Source: Pseudomonadota bacterium
GTDB taxonomy: Bacteria > Myxococcota > UBA9042 > PHBI01
Length of the DNA stretch: 5,916 nucleotides
Reading direction: 5' to 3'
Assembly (NCBI GenBank): GCA_005772945.1
Contig: SXIE01000485.1
Span: 1-5,916 of the forward strand
In this document: piece by piece, positions 1 to 5,916 of the stretch
How positions within the stretch are numbered: the stretch's first letter is position 1
Layout: each line of letters opens with the position of its first letter
Program-made: the position numbers and the translations under genes
Notes under the pieces: model-generated
Database searches by the model: none
Told to the model about the DNA's origin: nothing
The model's input: only the letters and a program-made list of their open reading frames with translations

Positions 1-229
1 CACCCGTCGCGAGCGCCACGGCGGCCGCGGCCCCACCCGCCAGGACGGCCCCGCCGAGCGCCCAGCGCCACCATCCCGCGGCGCCTTTGCGATCTTCTGG
101 CGAGGCGATCGAAGCGGCGCGCGCCTCGAGCCGCGCCAGGGTCGCGCGCCCGGCCTCGTCGCGCGTTCGCGCAAAGAGCGCGGCGACGGCGCGCTCGGCC
201 TCGTCTGGCGTCTGATCTCGTCGGTTCAT
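1..229 (-). CDS. Small membrane protein with one predicted TM segment, candidate anti-sigma factor (3' end outside window)
   Basis: This gene was read by hand from the minus strand. It starts at ATG 229-227 and stays open to the left edge, giving 76 visible residues. Residues 1-52 are hydrophilic and rich in Ala, Arg and Glu, probably helical and cytosolic. Residues 53-56 are a W-W-R-W cluster at the likely membrane interface. Residues 57-75 are an Ala/Gly/Val/Leu-rich stretch that fits one transmembrane helix. The start is supported by a perfect GGAGG six bases upstream. The ATG overlaps the TGA of the sigma-factor gene by 4 nt, so the two are probably translationally coupled. A sigma gene followed directly by a single-TM protein is the usual arrangement for an ECF sigma and its membrane anti-sigma factor, which is the basis for the call. 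The visible part has no Cys or His, so the zinc-binding HxxxCxxC motif of ZAS-type anti-sigmas is absent from the N-terminus. The function is inferred from context; it could be a membrane protein of another kind. Confidence 0.7.
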   Translation of the reverse strand, partial: MNRRDQTPDEAERAVAALFARTRDEAGRATLARLEARAASIASPEDRKGAAGWWRWALGGAVLAGGAAAAVALATG

Positions 230-849
230 GACCCACCTCCCCGGCGCGCCGCGTCCGGCAGGCGCACGCCCGCCTCCGCGATGAGCGCCTCCAAACGTTT
301 GAGTCCCAGGTGCACGAGGACGCGCGCCGACTCCTCGCTCGTGCCCAGCGTGGCCGCGATATCCGCGTACGCCAGCCCGGCCTCGAGCCTCAAGACGACC
401 GCCTCGCGACGCTTCCGCGGCAGCGCGGCGAGCGCATCGCGCACGACCTGCGCGAGCTTCTTCGCGTCGGCGATCTCCTCGGGCGTATCGGTCCGGCGGC
501 CCTCGGGCGAGCGATCCTCGTGTACACGCCGCCGCCGCTCCGAGCGCGCGAGCGTCGAGGCGCGCCGCGCCACGATGGCACAGACGAACCCCGCAAACGA
601 TGCCTCCGGGCGATAACGCCCAAGCTTGTCATGCACGATGCCGAGCGCCTCTTGGACCGCATCCTCGGCCAGCGCGGGACCCGCCATCCGCGCCGCGATG
701 CGATAGGCGAGAGGTAAGTGCGGCGCGACCAGCGTCCGAAACGCCGCGCCGTCGCCCGTCCGCGCCGCGGCGATCAGCGCCACGAGGCGGTCGGCCTCGG
801 CGCCGCCGTCCCCGTCGCGCCGCTTTAGTATGGGTGTCGCCAACGTCAC
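226..849 (-). CDS. ECF-like sigma-70 family RNA polymerase sigma factor
   Basis: The product is about 207 aa, the usual size for a two-domain ECF sigma factor, which directs RNA polymerase to a small set of promoters. Region 2 spans roughly residues 26-105. It includes the acidic D-A-V-Q-E motif at 63-67, the counterpart of the DxxQE core-binding motif, and a basic end with R-R-R-R at 105-108. A variable linker at about 110-130 is rich in Arg, Glu and Asp. Region 4 spans about 133-190: A-L-P-R-K-R-R-E-A at 141-150, then a helix-turn-helix with Y-A-D-I-A and S-E-E-S-A-R. Regions 1.2 and 3 are missing, as expected for ECFs. The helix-turn-helix differs from the common S-x-x-T/A-V-K-S pattern by using S-E-E-S-A-R-V-L-V. 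The frame is closed upstream by a TGA at 858-856, so the start must be GTG at 849 or TTG at 843. A GGAG at 854-851 sits 1 nt from the GTG but 7 nt from the TTG, which favours the TTG (205 aa). The gene is 79 nt downstream of the RND gene on the same strand. The target promoters are unknown. Confidence 0.9.
   Translation of the reverse strand: MTLATPILKRRDGDGGAEADRLVALIAAARTGDGAAFRTLVAPHLPLAYRIAARMAGPALAEDAVQEALGIVHDKLGRYRPEASFAGFVCAIVARRASTLARSERRRRVHEDRSPEGRRTDTPEEIADAKKLAQVVRDALAALPRKRREAVVLRLEAGLAYADIAATLGTSEESARVLVHLGLKRLEALIAEAGVRLPDAARRGGGS
236..240 (-). promoter_or_regulatory. Strong Shine-Dalgarno for the small membrane protein
   Basis: On the minus strand GGAGG is followed by the 6-nt spacer TGGGTC and then ATG at 229. 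It lies inside the last codons of the sigma-factor gene, where it encodes part of a Gly-Gly-Gly run. It fixes the start of the downstream gene and suggests efficient translation in its own right, in addition to coupling through the ATGA overlap. Confidence 0.75.
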
Positions 850-850
850 G

Positions 851-854
851 CTCC
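851..854 (-). promoter_or_regulatory. Shine-Dalgarno that bears on the sigma-factor start codon
   Basis: On the minus strand the sequence reads GGAG, C, GTG, ACG, TTG. GGAG is too close (1 nt) to the GTG at 849 to serve it well, but has a normal 7-nt spacing to the in-frame TTG at 843-841. The choice moves the N-terminus by only two residues. No ATG is available in this frame between the upstream stop and the conserved region. Confidence 0.45.
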
Positions 855-874
855 GTCATGCCGGCGCCACCCCG

Positions 875-895
875 GACGTGAAATGCGACGTGAAA
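875..895 (-). repeat. 9-bp direct repeat upstream of the sigma gene
   Basis: The plus-strand motif GACGTGAAA occurs at 875-883 and again at 887-895, separated by GCG (12-bp period, close to one helical turn). On the coding (minus) strand it reads TTTCACGTC twice. It lies 26-46 bases before the sigma-factor GTG, where a promoter or operator would be expected. A paired binding site for a regulator is one reading. A short chance duplication cannot be excluded. Confidence 0.6.
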
Positions 896-916
896 GTAAC
901 CGCGTCACGGGGTTAC
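896..916 (-). repeat. 6-bp inverted repeat between the pump operon and the sigma gene
   Basis: GTAACC at 896-901 and GGTTAC at 911-916 form a perfect dyad with a 9-nt centre. An overlapping second dyad, CCGCGT at 900-905 with ACGCGG at 915-920, also has a 9-nt loop and would compete with the first. On the minus strand the first hairpin is followed by only three T residues, so it is at best a weak intrinsic terminator for the RND gene. An operator is equally plausible, since it adjoins the direct repeat. No convincing ECF-type or housekeeping promoter hexamers could be placed here with confidence. Confidence 0.5.
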
Positions 917-928
917 GCGGCACGTGCG

Positions 929-3900
929 TCAGGCCGGCTCGCTCGAGACCTTGAGCGCGCGGGCAGCGGCCTTGGCGGCCTTCCGCTCGCGGCGTCCGCG
1001 CAGCGTCAGGCGGTCGAGCCATATGTAGATGATGGGGACGACGACCAGGGTCAGCAGCGTCGACATGATGACGCCGCCGATAACAGCGATGGCCATCGGG
1101 GCCTGGAACTCGGAACCCTCGCCGCGCCCGAGCGCCGCCGGCAACATGCCGAGCACGATCGCCGCCGAGGTCATGAGGATGGGACGGAGCCGCGTCGGCC
1201 CCGCGACGAGCAACGCCTCGACGATCCCCATGCCCTTGGCGCGCAGCTGATTCGTGTAGTCCACGAGTAGGATCGAGTTCTTCGTGACGAGCCCCATGAG
1301 AAGGATGATGCCGATGAACGACGCCATCCCGAGGTTCTGCTTGGCGACGAAGAGCGCCACCAGCGCACCGATAGCGGCCATGGGCAGCGCGAACATGATC
1401 GTGAGCGGGTGGATGAACGACTCGAACTGCGACGCCAGCACCAGGTAGATGAAAAGCACCGCGAGCAGCATCGCGAGCCCGAGGTTGTCGAACGTCTCCT
1501 TCATCCGCTCGGCCTCGCCGCCGAACGCGAACGTGTAGCCGGCCGGGAGGTCGAGCTTGCCGAGGCGCGCCTCGATGTCCTTGATGACGCCACCCAGATC
1601 GCGGTCGTAGACGTTGCCGGTCAGCGTAATCTGACGGCCGCGGTTGATGCGCTCGATCATGGACGGCGTCGCGGCGTCTGCCACCTCGGTGACCTCGGAC
1701 AGGCGCACGAAACCGCCCTTCCACGACGAGACCTGGAGGCGAAGCAGCGCCGCGAGGTCGACGCGATCACTTGCATGCAAACGCATGCGTACCGGCAGGT
1801 CGGTGTCGCCGTGCGGGATCTTCGTGAGCTCTTGTCCATCGAGCGCGAGGCGCAGCGCGATCGCGATCTCCTGGTGCGCGGCGCCGCGATCCATCGCGCG
1901 CTTGCGATCGGTGCTGATGCGCTCCTCGAGCGCGCCCGCGCGGTAGCTGGTGGTCGCGTCGCGCACGCCCGGCGTCGCGCGCACGGACGCCACGATCTTC
2001 GCGGCGACGGCGGCCAGGGTCGCCTCCTCCGGACCCTTGATGAACATCGTGATCGGCGCTTCTTCCATCGCCCCATCCCCGAGTCCGGCCTCGCGCAGGT
2101 AATACGCAAGCCCCGGGAAGTCGCGCAGACGCGCGCGGACGTCCTCCATGATCGATCCGATCGAGTGCGGGCGCTCGTCGGCCTTCGTCATCTGCACGCG
2201 CAGCGTCGCCTTTTCGACCTCGCCGCTCGGGCCGATGGTCGTGGCGGTCTGGACGTGATCGGGGAAGCTCTTGAGCATCGCCTCGACGCGGCCGACGACC
2301 TCGGAGGTCTTCGCGAGGCTGGTCCCCGCCGGCATCTCGAGCTGCATCGTGAACTCGCCGCGATCCCCGCGCGCGACGAACTCCTGACCCATGAAGTTCG
2401 TGAGCTGCCCGCTGCCGAAGAAGGCGCCCATGGCGGCCCCGAACGTGAGGAACTTGTGGCGCAGCGTCCACCTGAGGATGCTCTCGTAGACGTGGTCCAT
2501 GCCGTCGTACATGCGGACGATCCAGCCGATGACCGGCTTCTGGCGCATCTTGGCGTGGTGGTCGGGCTCGATGGGCTTGGCCACGCGCGCCGACAGCATC
2601 GGGTCGAGCGTCAGCGACACGAGCATCGAGATGAGTACGGCCGCCGACACCGTGATGCCGAACTCCTTGAAGAAGCTGCCGACGATCCCGGACGTGAACG
2701 CGACCGGCATGAACACCGCGACGATCGTGAGGGTCGTGGCCAAGACCGCGAGCGCGATCTCCTTGGTCCCTTCGCGCGCCGCCGTCATCGCGTCGGCGCC
2801 CTCTTCCATGTGCCGAAAGATGTTCTCGCGCACGACCACCGAGTCGTCGATGAGGATCCCGATCGACAGCGTCAGCCCGAGCATCGACATGATGTTGAGC
2901 GTGAAGCCGAACTGCCACATGACGAAGAAGGTGGCGATGATGGAGACGGGCAGCGCGAGCCCGGAAATCAAGGTCGAGCGCCAGTCGAGCATGAAGAGGA
3001 AGATCACCATGATGGCCATGAAGCCGCCGAGGATCAGGTGCTCCCACAGGTGATCGATGTTCGTGCGGATGAAGCGCGACGAGTCGACGATCTTCTCGAT
3101 CTTGATGTCGTCGGGGATATGGATCTTCGCGAGCGTCGCGGCGACCTTGTCGACGACCTCGACCGTATTGGCGCCGCCGCGCTTCTGGATCGAGAAGGTG
3201 ATCGACGGGACGCCGTTGACGCGCGCCGTCGTGCGGTTGTCGCTCGCGCCGAGGCTGACGTCGGCGATGTCGCGCAGGCGCAAGGTCCCGCCGCCCTTGA
3301 GGGGGCGTAGCACCATGTCGGCGAGCGCCTCGACGCTCTGGAAGCGCCCCTGGGCCTTGATCCCCGCCTCGCGTCCGGCCGCCGTGTCCTCGATGTGGCC
3401 GCTCGGGACGTCGATCGACTCGCCGCCGATGAGCTGCGCGACCTGCATCGGCGTGATGTAGTTGCGCTCGAGCGCGTCGCGCCTCAAGTCGATGTGGACC
3501 TCGGCGTCCGAGCCGCCGACGATCGCGACCGCCGCCACGCCGTCGACTTTCTCGAGCGCCGGGCGGACGTTTTTATCGAGGAAGTCGCGCAGGGTATTCG
3601 CGGCCCGATTGCTGCGCGCCGCATACGTGATGATCGGCAGGGCCGTCGGATCGACCCACTGGATGAGGGGCTTGTGGACGTCCTTCGGCAAGGACTCGAG
3701 CGTGGCGTTGACCTTCTCGGTCACCTCCGTCGAGGCCTCCTGCTCGTCTTTATCGAACTTGAACTCGATGAACAGCACCGACACCGAGTTGCGCGAATAG
3801 CTGCGCACGCGGTCGATGCCGTTGAGGCTCATGACGGCCTCCTCGAGCTTGTCGGTCACGCTCTGCTCTACCTCGGACGGCGACGCCCCCGGGTAGATCG

Positions 3901-4045
3901 TCGTGACGGCGACCAGCGGGAAGGACGTGTCGGGAAAGAGGTCGAGCCCGAGCCGCGTCATCGCCAGCCCGCCCATGACGACCGCGCCCACGGCGACCAT
4001 CGTCACGAAGACGGGCCGCTTGATGGCTACGTCCGAGATGCTCAT
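929..4045 (-). CDS. RND multidrug-type efflux transporter, HAE1 (AcrB-like) family
   Basis: This 1038-aa inner-membrane pump couples proton influx to substrate export and is the motor of a tripartite efflux complex. Its length is normal for HAE1 proteins. It starts with the typical S-I-S-D-V-A-I-K-R-P-V-F amphipathic helix, then TM1 at about 10-29. A first periplasmic loop (30-335) is followed by TM2-TM6 (about 337-483), TM7 (530-549), a second periplasmic loop (550-852) and TM8-TM12 (853-1008). The proton-relay residues are present: the Asp pair D400-D401 in TM4 (G-I-L-I-D-D-S-V-V-V-R-E-N), K922 in TM10 (T-K-N-S-I-L-L-V-D) and R952/R954 in R-L-R-P-I-L-M-T-S before TM11. The pump is therefore expected to be active. 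The C-terminal tail (1012-1038) is Arg/Lys/Ala-rich and cytosolic. The start is ATG 4045, because its first residues match the family and it overlaps the adaptor stop by 4 nt. The same frame stays open further upstream through the adaptor gene, but that extension is not family-like. Substrate is not deducible; drugs, lipids, dyes or solvents are all possible, and no methionine-rich metal signature was noticed. Confidence 0.97.
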   Translation of the reverse strand: MSISDVAIKRPVFVTMVAVGAVVMGGLAMTRLGLDLFPDTSFPLVAVTTIYPGASPSEVEQSVTDKLEEAVMSLNGIDRVRSYSRNSVSVLFIEFKFDKDEQEASTEVTEKVNATLESLPKDVHKPLIQWVDPTALPIITYAARSNRAANTLRDFLDKNVRPALEKVDGVAAVAIVGGSDAEVHIDLRRDALERNYITPMQVAQLIGGESIDVPSGHIEDTAAGREAGIKAQGRFQSVEALADMVLRPLKGGGTLRLRDIADVSLGASDNRTTARVNGVPSITFSIQKRGGANTVEVVDKVAATLAKIHIPDDIKIEKIVDSSRFIRTNIDHLWEHLILGGFMAIMVIFLFMLDWRSTLISGLALPVSIIATFFVMWQFGFTLNIMSMLGLTLSIGILIDDSVVVRENIFRHMEEGADAMTAAREGTKEIALAVLATTLTIVAVFMPVAFTSGIVGSFFKEFGITVSAAVLISMLVSLTLDPMLSARVAKPIEPDHHAKMRQKPVIGWIVRMYDGMDHVYESILRWTLRHKFLTFGAAMGAFFGSGQLTNFMGQEFVARGDRGEFTMQLEMPAGTSLAKTSEVVGRVEAMLKSFPDHVQTATTIGPSGEVEKATLRVQMTKADERPHSIGSIMEDVRARLRDFPGLAYYLREAGLGDGAMEEAPITMFIKGPEEATLAAVAAKIVASVRATPGVRDATTSYRAGALEERISTDRKRAMDRGAAHQEIAIALRLALDGQELTKIPHGDTDLPVRMRLHASDRVDLAALLRLQVSSWKGGFVRLSEVTEVADAATPSMIERINRGRQITLTGNVYDRDLGGVIKDIEARLGKLDLPAGYTFAFGGEAERMKETFDNLGLAMLLAVLFIYLVLASQFESFIHPLTIMFALPMAAIGALVALFVAKQNLGMASFIGIILLMGLVTKNSILLVDYTNQLRAKGMGIVEALLVAGPTRLRPILMTSAAIVLGMLPAALGRGEGSEFQAPMAIAVIGGVIMSTLLTLVVVPIIYIWLDRLTLRGRRERKAAKAAARALKVSSEPA
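1771..1790. repeat. Two abutting perfect 10-bp palindromes inside the RND gene
   Basis: TTGCATGCAA at 1771-1780 is directly followed by ACGCATGCGT at 1781-1790. Each is its own reverse complement, and each has GCATGC at its centre. They encode the R-M-R-L-H-A segment (about residues 753-758) in the second periplasmic loop. The tract is less GC-rich than its surroundings. No function is established. Confidence 0.6.
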
Positions 4046-5292
4046 TTCGGGCCCGCGCCCTTGCCGATCTGAACCGGCATCCCGTCGGCGAGCCCGTCCT
4101 GCCCTTCGATGACGACGACGTCCTCGGCGCGCGCCTCGCCCGCACCCGTGCCCGCGACGAGCGGCACGTGCGTCCGGTCCCCGTCGGCCGGCGTGACCTT
4201 CAAGCGCACGGCCTTGCCGTCGCGCACGGCAAACAACGCCGGTCCGTCCGCGAGGTTCACGACCGCCTGGCGCGGCACCCCGAGCACGCCCGCTTTGGCC
4301 GAGAGCTTCACCTCGACCGTGGCGAGCATCGCCGGCAAGACCCCGTCGCCGACCCTCGCCCCGGGCACCTCGAGTTCGACGCGCGCGCGCCGCGTCTGCG
4401 GGTCGAGGCTCTTGCTGACCGCCTTGACGGTCGCCTCGAAGTGCTTGTCGCCGAGCTCGTCGACACGAAACAGCACCGTGGCGCCCAGCGGCAGCGCGGA
4501 CAGCGCGCGCGCCGGAGCGTCCACCTCGATGCGCAACGTCGACTGGTCCTGCACCTCGATGAGCGGGGTCGTCGGCCCCGCCATCGCCCCCGCCTCGGTC
4601 CAGCGCCGCGTTATGACCCCGTCGAACGGCGACGTCACGACGGTCCAGCTCAGCGCGTCCGCGGCCAGCCCGCTCATCGCGTGCGCCACCTCGGCCTGCG
4701 CCCGCGCCAGCCCGACCTGCGCCTCGGCCATATCGCGCCCCCCGCGGGCCCGCGTCAGGTCGGCCTCGGTCAGGGCGCTCTGCTTGTGGAGCTGGTCGGC
4801 GCGCAGTGCCTCGGTGCGCGCGATCTGCGCCTGCACGCTTGCCAGCTTGACCCCCGCGTTCGCCGCGCGCTCGCCCGCTTGCGCCTGCTTGCTGCGCCAA
4901 CCGAGGTCGTTTTCCTCGAGGCGCGCCACGAGATCGCCGGCGCGAATGCTCTGCCCGAGCGTGATCGGCAGCTCGAGGATGCGCCCGCCGAGCTTCGGCA
5001 AGACCTGCACCGTGCGCGCCGCGTGAATCTCGCCCGAGACATCGAGCGTATCGGTGAAGTCGTGAGGCGCCACCGGCACGACGACGACCACGGCCGGCGC
5101 GGCCGGATTGTCGCGCGCATCGTTCGCACGCGCGCTCTGCACGTCCTGAATGCGCCCGAAGATGACGTAGCCGAGCACCCCGAGCGCTCCCGCGACGACG
5201 ACGAAGGCGACCCACTTCGCGATGCGCTTGCCGGCCGTTTTGCCCGTGCCCGCACCGTGCTCGGATGCTGGTCGGGTGTCGCGAGAACTCAT
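4042..5292 (-). CDS. RND efflux periplasmic adaptor (membrane fusion protein, HlyD/AcrA-like)
   Basis: This 416-aa protein bridges the inner-membrane pump and the outer-membrane channel. Residues 1-26 are a polar, basic N-terminus. Residues 27-46 form one transmembrane anchor. There is no lipobox Cys, so it is held by a TM helix and not by a lipid as AcrA is. The first half of the biotinyl/lipoyl domain covers about 86-128 (V-S-G-E-I-H-A, G-Q-S-I-R-A-G-D-L-V-A-R-L). An alpha-helical hairpin covers 130-212, and the second lipoyl half covers 216-248 (T-V-V-T-S-P-F-D-G-V-I). A beta-barrel (250-330) and a membrane-proximal domain (335-410) follow. At the hairpin tip, R164, L168 and T175 match the spacing of the R-L-S motif that docks on TolC-type channels in AcrA, with Thr in place of Ser. 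The start is ATG 5292, with GAGAGGGG five bases upstream, and it overlaps the outer-membrane factor stop by 4 nt. Its own stop overlaps the RND start by 4 nt, so the three genes form one operon. Confidence 0.96.
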   Translation of the reverse strand: MSSRDTRPASEHGAGTGKTAGKRIAKWVAFVVVAGALGVLGYVIFGRIQDVQSARANDARDNPAAPAVVVVVPVAPHDFTDTLDVSGEIHAARTVQVLPKLGGRILELPITLGQSIRAGDLVARLEENDLGWRSKQAQAGERAANAGVKLASVQAQIARTEALRADQLHKQSALTEADLTRARGGRDMAEAQVGLARAQAEVAHAMSGLAADALSWTVVTSPFDGVITRRWTEAGAMAGPTTPLIEVQDQSTLRIEVDAPARALSALPLGATVLFRVDELGDKHFEATVKAVSKSLDPQTRRARVELEVPGARVGDGVLPAMLATVEVKLSAKAGVLGVPRQAVVNLADGPALFAVRDGKAVRLKVTPADGDRTHVPLVAGTGAGEARAEDVVVIEGQDGLADGMPVQIGKGAGPK

Positions 5293-5916
5293 GGCGTCCC
5301 CTCTCGTGCAATGTCGTCCGGACCGCCGCCCAGCGCCCGCACGAGGCGGGCCCGCGCGATGCTCACCTGCGCCGCCGCGAGCCGCTCTTCCGAGCGCGCC
5401 TTGGTCAGCGCCGACTCGGCCTCGACCAGATCGAATCCCGTCACCGCGTGCGCGTCGAGCCGCGCCCGGACCAGCCCGTAATGCGTCTCGGCAATGCGCC
5501 GCGCCTCGCCCGAGAGGGCCGCCAGCTCACGCGCCGCCTCGAGCTCGACCCAGGCCGCCTCGACCTCGAGACCGATGCCCTCGTCGGCCTGCGCCAGGCC
5601 GGCCTCAGCCTGCCGCACGCGCGCGCTCGCCTCCTGGACGCTGTTATAGGTGGAGCCCCAGTCCCAGGCGCGCCAGTTGAAGACGACGCCGAAGAAGGCC
5701 GCCGACTTGCCCTGGAACTCCGAGCCGCCCGCGAACTGGGCCTGCGCGACGAAGTTGACGTCGGGCAGGAGCCGCGAGCGCGCCAGATCCACCTGCGCCT
5801 CGGCCTGCCGCATGCGCCCGGTGACGACCTGCAGCTCGCCGCGATGGGCGCGCGCGAGGGCCTTGGCCTCGGCCAGGTCCGCCGGGATGGGGACCCGGCT
5901 CGGCGCGTCCGACGGC
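5289..5916 (-). CDS. TolC-family outer membrane efflux factor, C-terminal part (5' end outside window)
   Basis: The open frame reaches the right edge without a start being required. An internal Met at 5813 exists, but the frame continues upstream with family-like sequence, so 208 residues of a longer protein are visible, about half of the usual 420-480. The visible part corresponds to the second OEP repeat. It begins with a P-A-D-L-A-E-A-K-A-L-A-R-A-H-R-G-E-L helix and continues with A-R-S-R-L-L-P-D-V at residues 45-53, a very typical TolC-family signature at the helix-to-beta transition. Next come beta-strand sequence through F-N-W-R-A-W-D-W-G (79-87) and two long Ala/Glu-rich coiled-coil helices. 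It ends in L-V-R-A-L-G-G-G-P-D-D, a common OEP terminus. The signal peptide would lie outside the window. As a trimer, such proteins form the outer-membrane exit duct for the pump encoded next door. The stop overlaps the adaptor start (ATGA), placing it first among the visible operon genes. Confidence 0.93.
   Translation of the reverse strand, partial: PSDAPSRVPIPADLAEAKALARAHRGELQVVTGRMRQAEAQVDLARSRLLPDVNFVAQAQFAGGSEFQGKSAAFFGVVFNWRAWDWGSTYNSVQEASARVRQAEAGLAQADEGIGLEVEAAWVELEAARELAALSGEARRIAETHYGLVRARLDAHAVTGFDLVEAESALTKARSEERLAAAQVSIARARLVRALGGGPDDIAREGTP
5298..5305 (-). promoter_or_regulatory. Shine-Dalgarno for the adaptor gene
   Basis: On the minus strand GAGAGGGG is followed by the 5-nt spacer ACGCC and then the ATG at 5292. 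It lies inside the last codons of the outer-membrane factor gene. By contrast, the RND start at 4045 has only a weak, distant AAGGG upstream and probably depends more on coupling from the adaptor gene. Confidence 0.6.

Noticed and set aside
23..32. GGCCGCGGCC palindrome near the left edge
   Set aside because: It falls within the Ala-rich membrane segment of the partial gene and is readily explained by GC-rich Ala codons.
896..916. Confident intrinsic terminator for the pump operon
   Set aside because: The stem is only 6 bp with a 9-nt loop and just three T residues follow on the transcribed strand, so it is listed as an inverted repeat and not as a terminator.
846..1724. Minus-strand frame of 292 codons overlapping the RND 3' end
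   Set aside because: It is a frame-shifted reading of the RND gene, rich in Arg, His and Gly, with no independent support.
1409..3310. Long open frame on the plus strand (633 codons) antisense to the RND gene
   Set aside because: Its translation is dominated by Arg, Asp, Glu, His and Val in low-complexity runs. It has no recognisable domain and lies wholly inside a well-supported gene. Long antisense frames are expected in GC-rich coding DNA with few stop triplets.
4046..5311. Upstream in-frame extension of the RND gene, which would give a 1460-aa protein
   Set aside because: The extra 422 residues are an out-of-frame reading of the adaptor gene, low-complexity Arg/Ala/Gly. Family alignment places the true start at ATG 4045, and the ATGA overlap supports it.
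4168..5481. Plus-strand open frame of 437 codons antisense to the adaptor and the end of the outer-membrane factor
   Set aside because: It has a composition-driven, Arg-rich translation, lies across two confident genes and their junction, and shows no domain signature.
1..5916. Mobile elements, CRISPR arrays, tRNA or rRNA genes
   Set aside because: No spaced repeats, transposase-like products, terminal inverted repeats or RNA-gene-like structures were seen, and nearly the whole window is accounted for by coding sequence.

Overview
The window is a compact, GC-rich stretch in which every supported gene lies on the minus strand, so it reads from right to left. High GC, an Ala/Arg-rich proteome, gene ends that overlap by 4 nt, and the pairing of an ECF-type sigma factor with a short membrane protein suggest a high-GC Gram-negative bacterium. 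A Myxococcota or other former deltaproteobacterium is my guess, based on style only. The outer-membrane factor gene shows that the cell envelope has two membranes.

From right to left the layout is as follows. (1) The 3' part of a TolC-family outer-membrane factor gene (5289-5916) runs off the right edge. (2) A membrane-fusion (periplasmic adaptor) protein gene follows (4042-5292). (3) A complete RND transporter gene of the HAE1/AcrB type follows (929-4045). These three form one tripartite efflux operon. Both internal junctions are ATGA overlaps, which implies translational coupling. (4) A 79-nt gap (850-928) carries a 9-bp direct repeat and an adjacent 6-bp inverted repeat. (5) An ECF-like sigma-70 family factor gene follows (226-849). 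(6) Overlapping it by another ATGA is the 5' part of a gene for a short protein with one predicted membrane segment (1-229), probably the cognate anti-sigma or membrane regulator.

The first three products would assemble into a proton-driven pump spanning both membranes. The transporter sits in the inner membrane, the membrane-anchored adaptor bridges the periplasm, and the TolC-like channel crosses the outer membrane. The substrate cannot be read from the sequence. The sigma/membrane-protein pair may regulate the pump or may be an unrelated downstream unit; the gap is short enough for read-through but also holds the only operator-like structure in the window.

I found no CRISPR array, insertion sequence, tRNA or rRNA, and no clearly undescribed system. 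The most notable non-coding signals are the repeats in the 850-928 gap and two abutting perfect 10-bp palindromes inside the transporter gene.
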